Shown here: piece by piece, positions 1 through 5,972 of the stretch | Numbering within the stretch: position 1 is the stretch's first letter | Layout: each line of letters begins with the position of its first letter | Assembly: GCA_947303825.1 (NCBI GenBank) | Contig: CAMYZK010000104.1 | Location: 1-8,034, forward strand | DNA: 8,034 nt | Reading direction: 5' to 3' | Source: an uncultured Prevotella sp. | GTDB taxonomy: Bacteria; Bacteroidota; Bacteroidia; Bacteroidales; Bacteroidaceae | Position numbers and translations under genes: made by a program | The notes under the pieces: model-generated | Told to the model about the DNA's origin: nothing | Databases searched by the model: none | Seen by the model: the letters and a program-made list of their open reading frames with translations, nothing else

Positions 1-637
1 TACCCTCCCCCGTGGCTGGGAGCGCATGTATCCCAACTATGTGGCCAGCGAGGCTGTGCTTGCCTCCGAGAACCTGCACTTTGGCCAGGGTGCCTGCGAT
101 GCCGAGGCCACCAATGCCTGTACCCACACCTTTATACGCAATGTCGTTGCCTCAATGGACTTCGGCGGCTCCACCTTGAACAAGCACTACAGTGCCGACA
201 ACAAGCGCGGCACCACCCGCCGCACCAGCGATGTCTTTGCCCTGGCCACCGCCGTGTTGTGCCAGTCTAGCGTGCAGCATTTTGCCCTGGCCCCCAACAA
301 CCTCACCGATGCTCCTGAGTGGGCTGTACAGTTTATGAAAGACGTGCCAACACAGTGGGACGAGGTGAAGTTTATCGACGGCTATCCCGGCAAGTATGCC
401 ATCATAGCCCGCCGCAGCGGAGAGAAATGGTATGTGGCAGGTATCAATGCCCAGAAGGAGCCTGTCAAGAAGAAACTGGACTTGAAGGCCTTCTTCAGCA
501 AGGGTGCCAAGGTGATGTGCTACGCTGACGATGCTAGTCTTAATGGCACCAGCAGGGAGATGACACTTAAGTCGACCGTTACAACGGTCAGCATACCCGA
601 AAACGGAGCTGTCGTCTTTGTGAACGTTGAACGTTGA
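1..637 (+). CDS. GH97 family glycosidase (alpha-glucosidase/alpha-galactosidase type), C-terminal part
   Basis: The gene enters from the left edge; the frame reads from base 2 and gives 211 residues. GH97 enzymes (SusB type) hydrolyse alpha-glucosides or alpha-galactosides, usually in the periplasm of Bacteroidota. The visible start (PRGWERMYPNYVASEAV) matches the end of the GH97 catalytic barrel, where family members read roughly 'RTYPN..(S/T)xE(A/G)V'; the Glu there lies in an active-site segment. After about 110 residues comes the C-terminal beta-sandwich (GH97_C), recognisable from VPTQWDEVKFIDGYPGKYAII and KWYVAGINAQ. The signal peptide, N-terminal domain and most of the barrel lie outside the window, so inverting or retaining class and substrate cannot be told. 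The last residues (VNVER) and the stop codon are written in a tandem GAACGTT repeat, so the original C-terminus may have been altered. Family assignment is firm; substrate is open. Confidence 0.88.
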   Translation, partial: TLPRGWERMYPNYVASEAVLASENLHFGQGACDAEATNACTHTFIRNVVASMDFGGSTLNKHYSADNKRGTTRRTSDVFALATAVLCQSSVQHFALAPNNLTDAPEWAVQFMKDVPTQWDEVKFIDGYPGKYAIIARRSGEKWYVAGINAQKEPVKKKLDLKAFFSKGAKVMCYADDASLNGTSREMTLKSTVTTVSIPENGAVVFVNVER

Positions 638-690
638 ACATTGAACGTTCTTCGACGAGCGAAGCGGCAGAGACGAGCAGAACGTTGAAC
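622..690. repeat. Heptad tandem repeat (GAACGTT)n with a small stem-loop
   Basis: Four consecutive 7-base units (GAACGTT, GAACGTT, GAACATT, GAACGTT) fill 622-649, and another GAACGTT-GAAC stands at 680-690. Between them is a GC-rich piece containing the stem-loop CTTCG-ACGAG-CGAAG (650-664). The array begins inside the GH97 reading frame and supplies its stop codon. AACGTT is itself a palindrome, so the array reads similarly on both strands. Confidence 0.85.
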
Positions 691-699
691 AGCCCGGTT

Positions 700-743
700 A
701 AAGGTGGAGGGTGGAAGCATTCTATCTTCCACCTTTCACCTTT
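700..743. repeat. 18-bp inverted repeat, possible 3' hairpin of the GH97 transcript
   Basis: Arms 700-717 and 726-743 are complementary over all 18 positions if two G-U pairs are allowed, around an 8-base loop. Each arm is built of two heptads: CACCTTT twice (730-743) on the right, AAAGGTG and GAGGGTG (700-713) on the left. The right arm ends in TTTT but there is no long U tract, so it could protect an RNA 3' end or act as a weak terminator. It may equally be a repeat element with no role. Confidence 0.7.
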
Positions 744-784
744 TCCGCTTGGCTAGTCCAAGAACGTATAAGTGAATTAATCAT

Positions 785-828
785 TAACCCAAGTTTTACG
801 ACGTAAAACTTGGGTTATGGGCTTTTTT
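785..828 (+). terminator. Perfect 15-bp palindrome with T-run, probable terminator after GH97
   Basis: Arms 785-799 and 803-817 are perfectly complementary over 15 bp around a GAC triloop. Six bases after the arm comes a run of six T (822-827). The T-run is only on the plus side, which suits termination of the rightward GH97 transcript about 150 bases after its stop codon. The T-run is somewhat distant from the stem, so a protein-binding operator or a dispersed palindromic repeat is an alternative. Confidence 0.6.
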
Positions 829-916
829 ACGAAAGGTGGGAAAACTTTAGAAATTTAACAAGTAGGATGACCTATGGTTAAATACCGCAAAGAAACGTTA
901 ATCAAATGTTAACGGC

Positions 917-947
917 TTTGATTCGGCTTTCTGTGTCCTTACCTTTG
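917..947 (+). promoter_or_regulatory. Bacteroidota-type promoter for the HU-smalltalk unit
   Basis: A -33 box TTTG (917-920) and a -7 box TACCTTTG (940-947) are separated by 19 bases, which fits the Bacteroidota sigma consensus TTTG-N19/21-TAnnTTTG. Transcription would start near 953-956 and give a leader of about 130 bases before the HU start codon. No other good match lies between here and 1088. Confidence 0.8.
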
Positions 948-1087
948 CAACCGTGAAACAGAAATCACAGTGAACGACACCAGGGCCCAACGTGACATTC
1001 ACACTTCTGCCACAACCCGATGCATCACACAGCAAGGGAGAGGCTATCAAACATTAATCATTAACCCATCAAAAACACACAACTATT

Positions 1088-1585
1088 ATGGCACTAAAAA
1101 TCAACCTTTACAAGAATCACGACGAGAACAGCCGCTACTTCGGCAAGGTATACGGACGAGTGGAGAACGCCGACCCCATTGGCATCAAGGAACTGGCACA
1201 GCACATGGCCGACCACAACACCCCCTACTCCAAGGGCGTCATCGCAGGCATCCTCACCGACATGGCCAGCTGCATCAAGGAGCTGATGCTCCAGGGACAG
1301 CCTGTCAAGCTGGCCGACCTCGCCATCTTCAAAGCCAGTGTGACCAGCAAGCCTGCCATCAGCGTGGAGAAGTTCTCGCTGCAGGAGAATATCAAGAATG
1401 TGCGTCTGCTCGCACAGGCCACCGGCACCGTTAGCCGCAAGCAGCTCACCAACGACGCCATGCTTGAGTACACCTCGCTGGCCCAGCGCATAAAGAACGG
1501 AGAGGTGGAACTGAGCGACACCAAGGGCGAGTACCTGTCAAGGACTGCTGGCAACGATGGTCCCAGCGGCAACGACGAGCCTTAA
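1088..1585 (+). CDS. HU-family (HU-HIG type) DNA-binding protein
   Basis: This 165-residue protein belongs to the long, Bacteroidota-specific branch of the HU/IHF superfamily (HU-related, HU-HIG), which is thought to bind and bend DNA as a nucleoid protein. The N-terminus (MALKINLYKNH..SRYFGKVYGRV) and the stretch from about residue 31 (IGIKELAQHMADHNTPYSKGVIAGILTDM, two HU helices) are typical. The beta-arm region follows at about residues 65-105 (GQPVKLADLAIFKASVTSK, then ENIKNVRLLAQATG). A lysine- and glutamate-rich helix and a flexible Gly/Asn/Asp/Pro tail (about residues 150-165) make it nearly twice as long as ordinary HU. The start follows an A-rich leader with no Shine-Dalgarno sequence, as usual in the phylum. 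A promoter lies 140 bases upstream and the smalltalk gene 24 bases downstream. The family often has many paralogues per genome, so a specific role cannot be given. Confidence 0.88.
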   Translation: MALKINLYKNHDENSRYFGKVYGRVENADPIGIKELAQHMADHNTPYSKGVIAGILTDMASCIKELMLQGQPVKLADLAIFKASVTSKPAISVEKFSLQENIKNVRLLAQATGTVSRKQLTNDAMLEYTSLAQRIKNGEVELSDTKGEYLSRTAGNDGPSGNDEP

Positions 1586-1609
1586 ACAAACCATTAAACA
1601 ACTAGTACC

Positions 1610-1717
1610 ATGAAGATAAATCGTGAAGGCTGGAAGTTCATTATCCAGACCATAATGGCCATACTCTCGGCCATTGCCACCTCGCTGGGCGTAAGCTCAT
1701 GCATCAACGCCCTGTAG
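1610..1717 (+). CDS. Smalltalk family protein (35 residues)
   Basis: A tiny gene lies 24 bases after the HU stop codon. It starts MKINREGWKFIIQTIMAILS and ends with GVSSCINAL. It has a short charged N-terminus with Glu-Gly-Trp-Lys, one hydrophobic helix (about residues 10-26) and a Ser-Ser-Cys near the end, the pattern of the 'smalltalk' proteins annotated next to HU-like genes in Bacteroidota. Their function is unknown; the helix implies a membrane protein or membrane-active peptide. The terminator 33 bases downstream shows that it shares a transcript with the HU gene. Supporting evidence is the family resemblance, the typical place and the correct frame; I cannot verify expression. It is short enough to be missed by gene finders. 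Confidence 0.82.
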   Translation: MKINREGWKFIIQTIMAILSAIATSLGVSSCINAL

Positions 1718-1749
1718 CAACAAGTGAACATTTCCAAACTCTGAACGAA

Positions 1750-1777
1750 GCTCGCTGATTCATTCAGCGGGCTTTTT
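1750..1777 (+). terminator. Rho-independent terminator of the HU-smalltalk unit
   Basis: A 9-bp stem (1750-1758 with 1764-1772, one G-U pair) closes a TTCAT loop and is followed at once by TTTTT (1773-1777). It lies 33 bases after the smalltalk stop codon and separates this unit from the carbohydrate genes. Confidence 0.9.
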
Positions 1778-1852
1778 CTATTTCTTCATCCTTTTGCTTT
1801 GGCTGCTTTCTTCTTTCTTTCGGCAGAGGTTTTTCATTTTTCCTTCAAAAAG

Positions 1853-1884
1853 TTTGCAAGTTCATCAAATTATATGTATCTTTG
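1853..1884 (+). promoter_or_regulatory. Bacteroidota-type promoter for the carbohydrate unit
   Basis: A -33 box TTTG (1853-1856) and a -7 box TATCTTTG (1877-1884) are 20 bases apart, matching the phylum consensus. Transcription would start near 1890-1893, giving a leader of roughly 95 bases. It follows the HU-unit terminator by 75 bases and is the only promoter-like site I see before the three forward genes. Confidence 0.8.
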
Positions 1885-1984
1885 CCATCCTTCCAAAGAT
1901 AGTTCTCCAGAAGCGAAGCTACCGAAGGCCGATAGGTGAAGACGAGGCCATTAAACTAATTCGACTGTCAAAAATACTAAAACA

Positions 1985-3556
1985 ATGAGGACAATCAATA
2001 GAACTGCGTGCAGCCAGCACCTAGCTTTACTGTATATGCTGCTCACTGCCAGTCTTACAGCCAGCGTGCCAGCATGGGGAGGCGAGATTGTGGTGGACGG
2101 CAGCTGCAGCATAGCCGATGCACTGCGACAGGCCCGCGAGTGGCGGCGCACTGGCGACAAGCGGTGCGAGGGAGGCATCACCATTACCATCAAGGCAGGA
2201 CGCTACTACATGCAGGAGCCACTGCTCATAAGGCCAGAAGACAGCGGCACAAAAGAGTCGCCACTCACCATTCGCGGTGAGCAGGGCACCGTCGTCTGCG
2301 GTGACCCCAGACAGCAGCACACCCAGCTATGGCCAGAGGAAGGCATGGCTAGAATGCTAGACTTCGACACTGCAACACGCACCATCACCATCCCTAAGCC
2401 GCCATCGCCCACCTTCTCTCTACTCTCTTCTCTGCTCTCACCCCCCACCGCTCACCTCTCTTCCCTAGAGATGGTGGTGCACCAACGCTGGGCCATTGCC
2501 ATACTGCGGGTGAAAGCGTTTAGTGTGCACGGCGATTCCGTCGCCGTGACCTTCATGGAACCCGAGAGCCGCCTGGAGTTCGAGCATCCCTGGCCACAGC
2601 CCGTGATAAACGGCGAGAAGGGCAGCTCCTCTTTCATGCTGCGCACCACCGAGCTACGCTACGGCATCGAGCAGCTGGTAGTTCTAGACGGTGCCAACTA
2701 TGTGACGGTAGAAGGGATAACCTTCGAGCATAGCTGCTGGAACCGTCCGCTGCACAAGGGGCACGTCGCGCTGCAGGGAGGCTTCCCCATTGTCGATGCC
2801 TATAAGCTGAAAGACAAGCCGGGACTGCCCTGGGACGAGAACCTGGAAAACCAGGCATGGGTGGAGCGACCCGTCAGCGCAGTGACGGTGAGGAATGCCT
2901 CCCATGTCAACTTCACGAAGTGCCGCTTCCAGCACTTGGGCGCAACGGCACTCGACTATGAGAGCACGAAATGGAGCACAGTAGAAGGATGCACCTTCGA
3001 AGACATTGGCGGCACGGCCATCCTGGCGGGCTCGTTTGCAGAGTGGCCACGCGAGGTTCACTGCCCATACAGTGACCTGGCAGGACAATGCTCGGCACTG
3101 GTCATCAAGGGCAACACCATACACGATGCCGCCAACGAGGACTGGGGGGCCGTGGGCATAGGCTGCGGATATGCCAATTTCGTAATCATAGCAAACAACA
3201 CGGTGAGCCACGTCAACTACTCAGGCATCTGCGTGGGCTGGGGATGGACACCCAAATACACAGGCATGGAGAACAACCACATTATTAATAATAAGGTGAG
3301 CGACTATGCCCGCCAGCTCTACGATGCCGGAGGCATATACACCCTCTCCAACCAACCCCAATCCACCATTAGCGACAACCAGATAGCACAGCCATACCCT
3401 GCACCCTACGCCACCAACGACCGGGCCTTCTGCATCTATCTTGATGCCCGCACCGACGGCTTCACCATAAGCAACAACACTACTGAAGGACGACTGATAC
3501 GTCGCAAGGAGACAGGCGTCAACAATCCCGGAAAAGAACTAATCTTCAAACAGTAA
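1985..3556 (+). CDS. Exported right-handed parallel beta-helix protein, probable polysaccharide-active enzyme
   Basis: The 523-residue protein begins with a signal peptide (charged start, hydrophobic LALLYMLLTASLTASVPAWG, cleavage probably near residues 30-33). Residues 34-107 (ALRQAREWRR, then AGRYYMQEPLLIRPEDSGTKES) match the opening of beta-helix glycosidase-like proteins such as GH141 and relatives. From about residue 230 to 500 it runs through beta-helix coils rich in Asn (DGANYVTVEGITFEH, VTVRNASHVNFTKCRFQHLG, ALVIKGNTIHDA, FVIIANNTVSHVNYSGICVG, YDAGGIYTLSNQPQSTISDN). The WGW after GICVG and the AGGIYTLSNQP segment recur in carbohydrate-active beta-helix proteins. I cannot assign a CAZy family or name catalytic residues. 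Residues about 138-161 are a Pro/Ser/Leu-rich stretch encoded by a pyrimidine heptad tract and look inserted. The start follows an A-rich leader. The stop overlaps the GH31 start by one base (TAATG), so the two are translationally coupled. Confidence 0.8.
   Translation: MRTINRTACSQHLALLYMLLTASLTASVPAWGGEIVVDGSCSIADALRQAREWRRTGDKRCEGGITITIKAGRYYMQEPLLIRPEDSGTKESPLTIRGEQGTVVCGDPRQQHTQLWPEEGMARMLDFDTATRTITIPKPPSPTFSLLSSLLSPPTAHLSSLEMVVHQRWAIAILRVKAFSVHGDSVAVTFMEPESRLEFEHPWPQPVINGEKGSSSFMLRTTELRYGIEQLVVLDGANYVTVEGITFEHSCWNRPLHKGHVALQGGFPIVDAYKLKDKPGLPWDENLENQAWVERPVSAVTVRNASHVNFTKCRFQHLGATALDYESTKWSTVEGCTFEDIGGTAILAGSFAEWPREVHCPYSDLAGQCSALVIKGNTIHDAANEDWGAVGIGCGYANFVIIANNTVSHVNYSGICVGWGWTPKYTGMENNHIINNKVSDYARQLYDAGGIYTLSNQPQSTISDNQIAQPYPAPYATNDRAFCIYLDARTDGFTISNNTTEGRLIRRKETGVNNPGKELIFKQ
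2416..2464. repeat. Degenerate heptad pyrimidine tract inside the beta-helix gene
   Basis: The tract divides into seven 7-base units, most beginning CTC (CTCTCTA, CTCTCTT, CTCTGCT, CTCACCC, CCCACCG, CTCACCT, CTCTTCC). It is almost free of purines, unlike the surrounding gene. It encodes the Ser/Leu/Pro-rich segment around residues 144-160, where the beta-helix protein otherwise passes from TRTITIPKP to LEMVVHQRWA. The style resembles the heptad arrays of the spacers. Confidence 0.65.
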
Positions 3557-5880
3557 TGAAACAGACCAACTACCATCTCTTCGACTTCATGGACTTCGAC
3601 CCCTCCCTGCAGCGCGGCGAAGCTCTGTGGCGGGCCTACGCCCCCACAAAGGCAGAAGAGTACGGGGGCGGCGACATCGTGGTCACCGTGCCCTACCAGC
3701 GGCAGCTGCAACAGGAGGACATGGCCCCCGACACGGCAGCTCCACAGCAAGCATACAACCTCACGATACGTGCTTACGAACCAGGCATGGTGAGACTCTT
3801 CACCACCATGACGGGCGACGAGATGACCGACAACGACGACATGCTGTGCCTGTCGCCCGAGGTGAGACAGCTCCCTCTTACGCTGCGCCCCCTGCAAGCA
3901 GGCAAGACGGGGTGGGAGGCAGTGACCGGGCAAGGCCTTGTGCTGGCTGTGATAGACCTCACTCCACCAGCCACAGACCATTGGAGCGACCTGCTGCCAG
4001 CACCGCAACCGGCTCCGCGCATCACCATCTTCCCCGACGGCGACGGTCACAAAGGCATTGCCCTGAGCGACGACCACTTCTCGCCCCCGCGTTACGATGC
4101 CTTGCCGCTGGGGTTCTGTACGGTGGGCGGCCACGCTGTCGCCACAGCCCAGCCCGAGCGCGCCACCATCTCCTTCTGTTGCACTCCCGATGAGCACTTT
4201 GTGGGTACGGGCGAACGATTCCGCAAGATGGACCTGAGCGGACAGACCTTCCAACTGAAAAACCAGGACGGACAGGGCGTGAACAACCGCCGCTGCTACA
4301 AGAACATACCCTTCTATCTGTCAAGCCGCATGTATGGTGCCTACTTCCACACCAGCGACTACTGCAAGCTTTCGCTAGCCGACCACTCTACGCGCTCCGT
4401 ACAGTTTCTCTGCGACCGTGCCACCATCGACGTGTTCCTCATAGGAGGCAAGACACCCGAGCAGATACTACGCAGATACCGCATGCTGACCGGCTTCCCC
4501 CAGATGCCGCCGCTGTGGAGCTTTGGAGTGTGGATGAGCCGCATGACATACTTCTCGGCAGAGGAGGTGGAGGACATCTGCCAGCGTCTGCGCCGTGAGG
4601 ACTACCCCTGCGATGTCATCCACCTGGACACGGGATGGTTTCGCACCGACTGGCTCTGTGAGTGGAAGTTCAACCCCGAGCGTTTCCCCGACCCCAAGGG
4701 CTTCATAAGCCGACTGGCCTCTCAAGGCTTCAAGGTCTCACTATGGCAGCTGCCGTATGTGGCACAGGGAGCGGAACAGCTGGAGGAGGCAAAGCGAAAA
4801 AAATATATTAGCCAGAAAGCCTCTCCAGGCCCGTCCCTCACAGGAGGGGATGTTGAATCACAAGATAGCCAGGAGGCCTCTGGCTCGTCCAACTTCTCTG
4901 CCCTCGACTATGCCGGCACCATCGACTTCACCTACGACAAGGCCATCGACTGGTATAAGAACAAGCTACTGAAGCCGCTGCTTGACATGGGTGTGAAGTG
5001 CATAAAGACCGACTTCGGCGAGAACATACACATGGACCACAGCTACCATGCCATGACCCCCGAACGCCTTAACAACCTCTATGCCCTGCTCTACCAGCGT
5101 GCCGCCTTTGAAGCCACGCAAGAGAGTGTGGCCGACGGTTCACCCGTCGGCAACGCCCTCATCTGGGCCCGCGCTGCCTGGGCCGGCTGCCAGCGCTACC
5201 CCGTGCATTGGGGTGGCGACAGCGAGAGCAGCTGGAACGGCATGGCTGGCTCGCTGAAAGGTGGGCTACATCTGGGACTATCCGGCTTTGCCTTCTGGAG
5301 CCACGACGTGCCAGGCTTCCACTCCACCCCCGATTTCATGAACTCACCACTCGATGAGAAAGTCTATGTCCGTTGGACACAGTTTGGCGTATTCAGCAGT
5401 CATATACGATATCACGGCACATGCAAACGCGAACCTTGGCATTATCCCGCTATTGCCCCCATTGTAAAACGCTGGTGGAAACTGCGCTATCGTCTCATAC
5501 CCTATATTGTGGAGCAAAGCCAAAAAGCATGCACCTCTGGTCTCCCCATGATACAGGCCCTGCTCATCAAGCATCCGTGTGACCGGCAGGTTTGGAATAT
5601 CGACGACGAGTACTACTTTGGCGACGAGTTCCTGGTATGTCCCGTGATGAATGCCGATGACCGCCGCGACATATACCTTCCGGAAGGGGAGTGGATCAAC
5701 TTCTTCAGCGGCAAACACTTTGAGGGCGGCCACTGGTACTACGACGTGGAGGTTCCCATAGAAGAGATGCCCGTCTTCGTGCACCCGGGAGCCCGCATCC
5801 CTATCTACCCCGACGACGTGCAAAGCACCGACGACATGGACCTCTCGCGGGCTACGCTCCAAGTGATAAATGATAAATGA
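3556..5880 (+). CDS. GH31 family alpha-glycosidase, YicI-like (alpha-xylosidase or alpha-glucosidase)
   Basis: A 774-residue retaining alpha-glycosidase of family GH31. An N-terminal beta-sandwich (with VGTGERF at 216-222) is followed by the catalytic barrel from about residue 318 (PPLWSFGVWMSR). Landmarks are HLDTGWF (356-362), SLWQLPY, the nucleophile motif KTDFGE with Asp486, and the acid/base Asp555 in HWGGDSESSW, then GGLHLGLSGFAFWSHD (His583-Asp584). The 69-residue distance between the two Asp residues and the wording of the motifs place it near E. coli YicI (alpha-xylosidase), but substrate is an inference. No signal peptide is visible, so it should act in the cytoplasm, fitting an imported disaccharide. 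The start overlaps the previous stop (TAATG). Two oddities: a 19-residue insertion near residues 420-442 bounded by a repeat, and a C-terminus (VINDK, stop) written in GATAAAT heptads. Both active-site Asp residues remain, so it is probably functional. Confidence 0.88.
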   Translation: MKQTNYHLFDFMDFDPSLQRGEALWRAYAPTKAEEYGGGDIVVTVPYQRQLQQEDMAPDTAAPQQAYNLTIRAYEPGMVRLFTTMTGDEMTDNDDMLCLSPEVRQLPLTLRPLQAGKTGWEAVTGQGLVLAVIDLTPPATDHWSDLLPAPQPAPRITIFPDGDGHKGIALSDDHFSPPRYDALPLGFCTVGGHAVATAQPERATISFCCTPDEHFVGTGERFRKMDLSGQTFQLKNQDGQGVNNRRCYKNIPFYLSSRMYGAYFHTSDYCKLSLADHSTRSVQFLCDRATIDVFLIGGKTPEQILRRYRMLTGFPQMPPLWSFGVWMSRMTYFSAEEVEDICQRLRREDYPCDVIHLDTGWFRTDWLCEWKFNPERFPDPKGFISRLASQGFKVSLWQLPYVAQGAEQLEEAKRKKYISQKASPGPSLTGGDVESQDSQEASGSSNFSALDYAGTIDFTYDKAIDWYKNKLLKPLLDMGVKCIKTDFGENIHMDHSYHAMTPERLNNLYALLYQRAAFEATQESVADGSPVGNALIWARAAWAGCQRYPVHWGGDSESSWNGMAGSLKGGLHLGLSGFAFWSHDVPGFHSTPDFMNSPLDEKVYVRWTQFGVFSSHIRYHGTCKREPWHYPAIAPIVKRWWKLRYRLIPYIVEQSQKACTSGLPMIQALLIKHPCDRQVWNIDDEYYFGDEFLVCPVMNADDRRDIYLPEGEWINFFSGKHFEGGHWYYDVEVPIEEMPVFVHPGARIPIYPDDVQSTDDMDLSRATLQVINDK
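4810..4881 (+). repeat. 57-base in-frame insertion bounded by imperfect direct repeats in the GH31 gene
   Basis: Copies at 4810-4824 and 4867-4881 match at 13 of 15 bases and encode SQKAS (419-423) and SQEAS (438-442). Their offset is 57 bases, exactly 19 codons, so the frame is kept. The unit between holds a small inverted repeat, CCCTC-ACAG-GAGGG (4835-4848). Related GH31 enzymes normally go from the Lys/Tyr-rich helix to the LDYAGTIDFTY strand with a shorter link, so one copy plus the middle is probably an insertion in a surface loop before the nucleophile strand. Confidence 0.6.
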
Positions 5881-5942
5881 AAGATATGATTACCGCGTAA
5901 TCAGATGAAAGATGATAGATGATAGATGAAAGATATGATTAC
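5865..5942. repeat. Heptad tandem repeats (GATAAAT)n and (GATGATA/GATGAAA)n
   Basis: GATAAAT occurs twice at 5865-5878 and contains the GH31 stop codon. GATGAAA, GATGATA, GATGATA, GATGAAA and GATATGA follow without gaps at 5904-5938. Between them is the stem-loop GATTAC-CGC-GTAATC (5888-5902). The 17-mer atgaaagatatgattac is present exactly at 5877-5893 and 5926-5942, 49 bases (seven heptads) apart. Confidence 0.85.
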
Positions 5943-5972
5943 TCTGCATGCGGACATCAGCAAGACAAAAGT

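Larger units (their letters stand above)
776..1068 (+). repeat. 16-bp direct repeat, copies at 776-791 and 1053-1068
   Basis: The 16-mer attaatcattaaccca occurs exactly at 776-791, where it runs into the palindrome, and at 1053-1068, shortly before the HU start codon. It consists of two near-identical heptads, ATTAATC and ATTAACC. The span given runs from the first to the second copy; only the two ends are repeated. Confidence 0.7.

Noticed and set aside
817..939. Possible riboswitch or small RNA before the HU gene
   Set aside because: The stretch lies upstream of the HU promoter's start point and shows no conserved aptamer pattern or closing terminator.
970..1434. 154-codon open frame on the plus strand overlapping the HU gene
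   Set aside because: It is rich in Arg, Gln and His, typical of a wrong frame, and starts in the untranslated leader; the HU frame is unmistakable.
1794..1988. 64-codon open frame between the terminator and the beta-helix gene
   Set aside because: It spans the promoter at 1853-1884, has no family features and overlaps the true start at 1985.
2684..3211. 175-codon open frame on the minus strand
   Set aside because: It is antisense to the beta-helix coils, which are clearly coding on the plus strand, and its translation resembles no family.
3436..4254. 272-codon open frame on the minus strand
   Set aside because: It lies fully across the 3' end of the beta-helix gene and the N-terminal part of the GH31 gene, shows no recognisable motif, and is expected from the GC-rich codons of the true genes.
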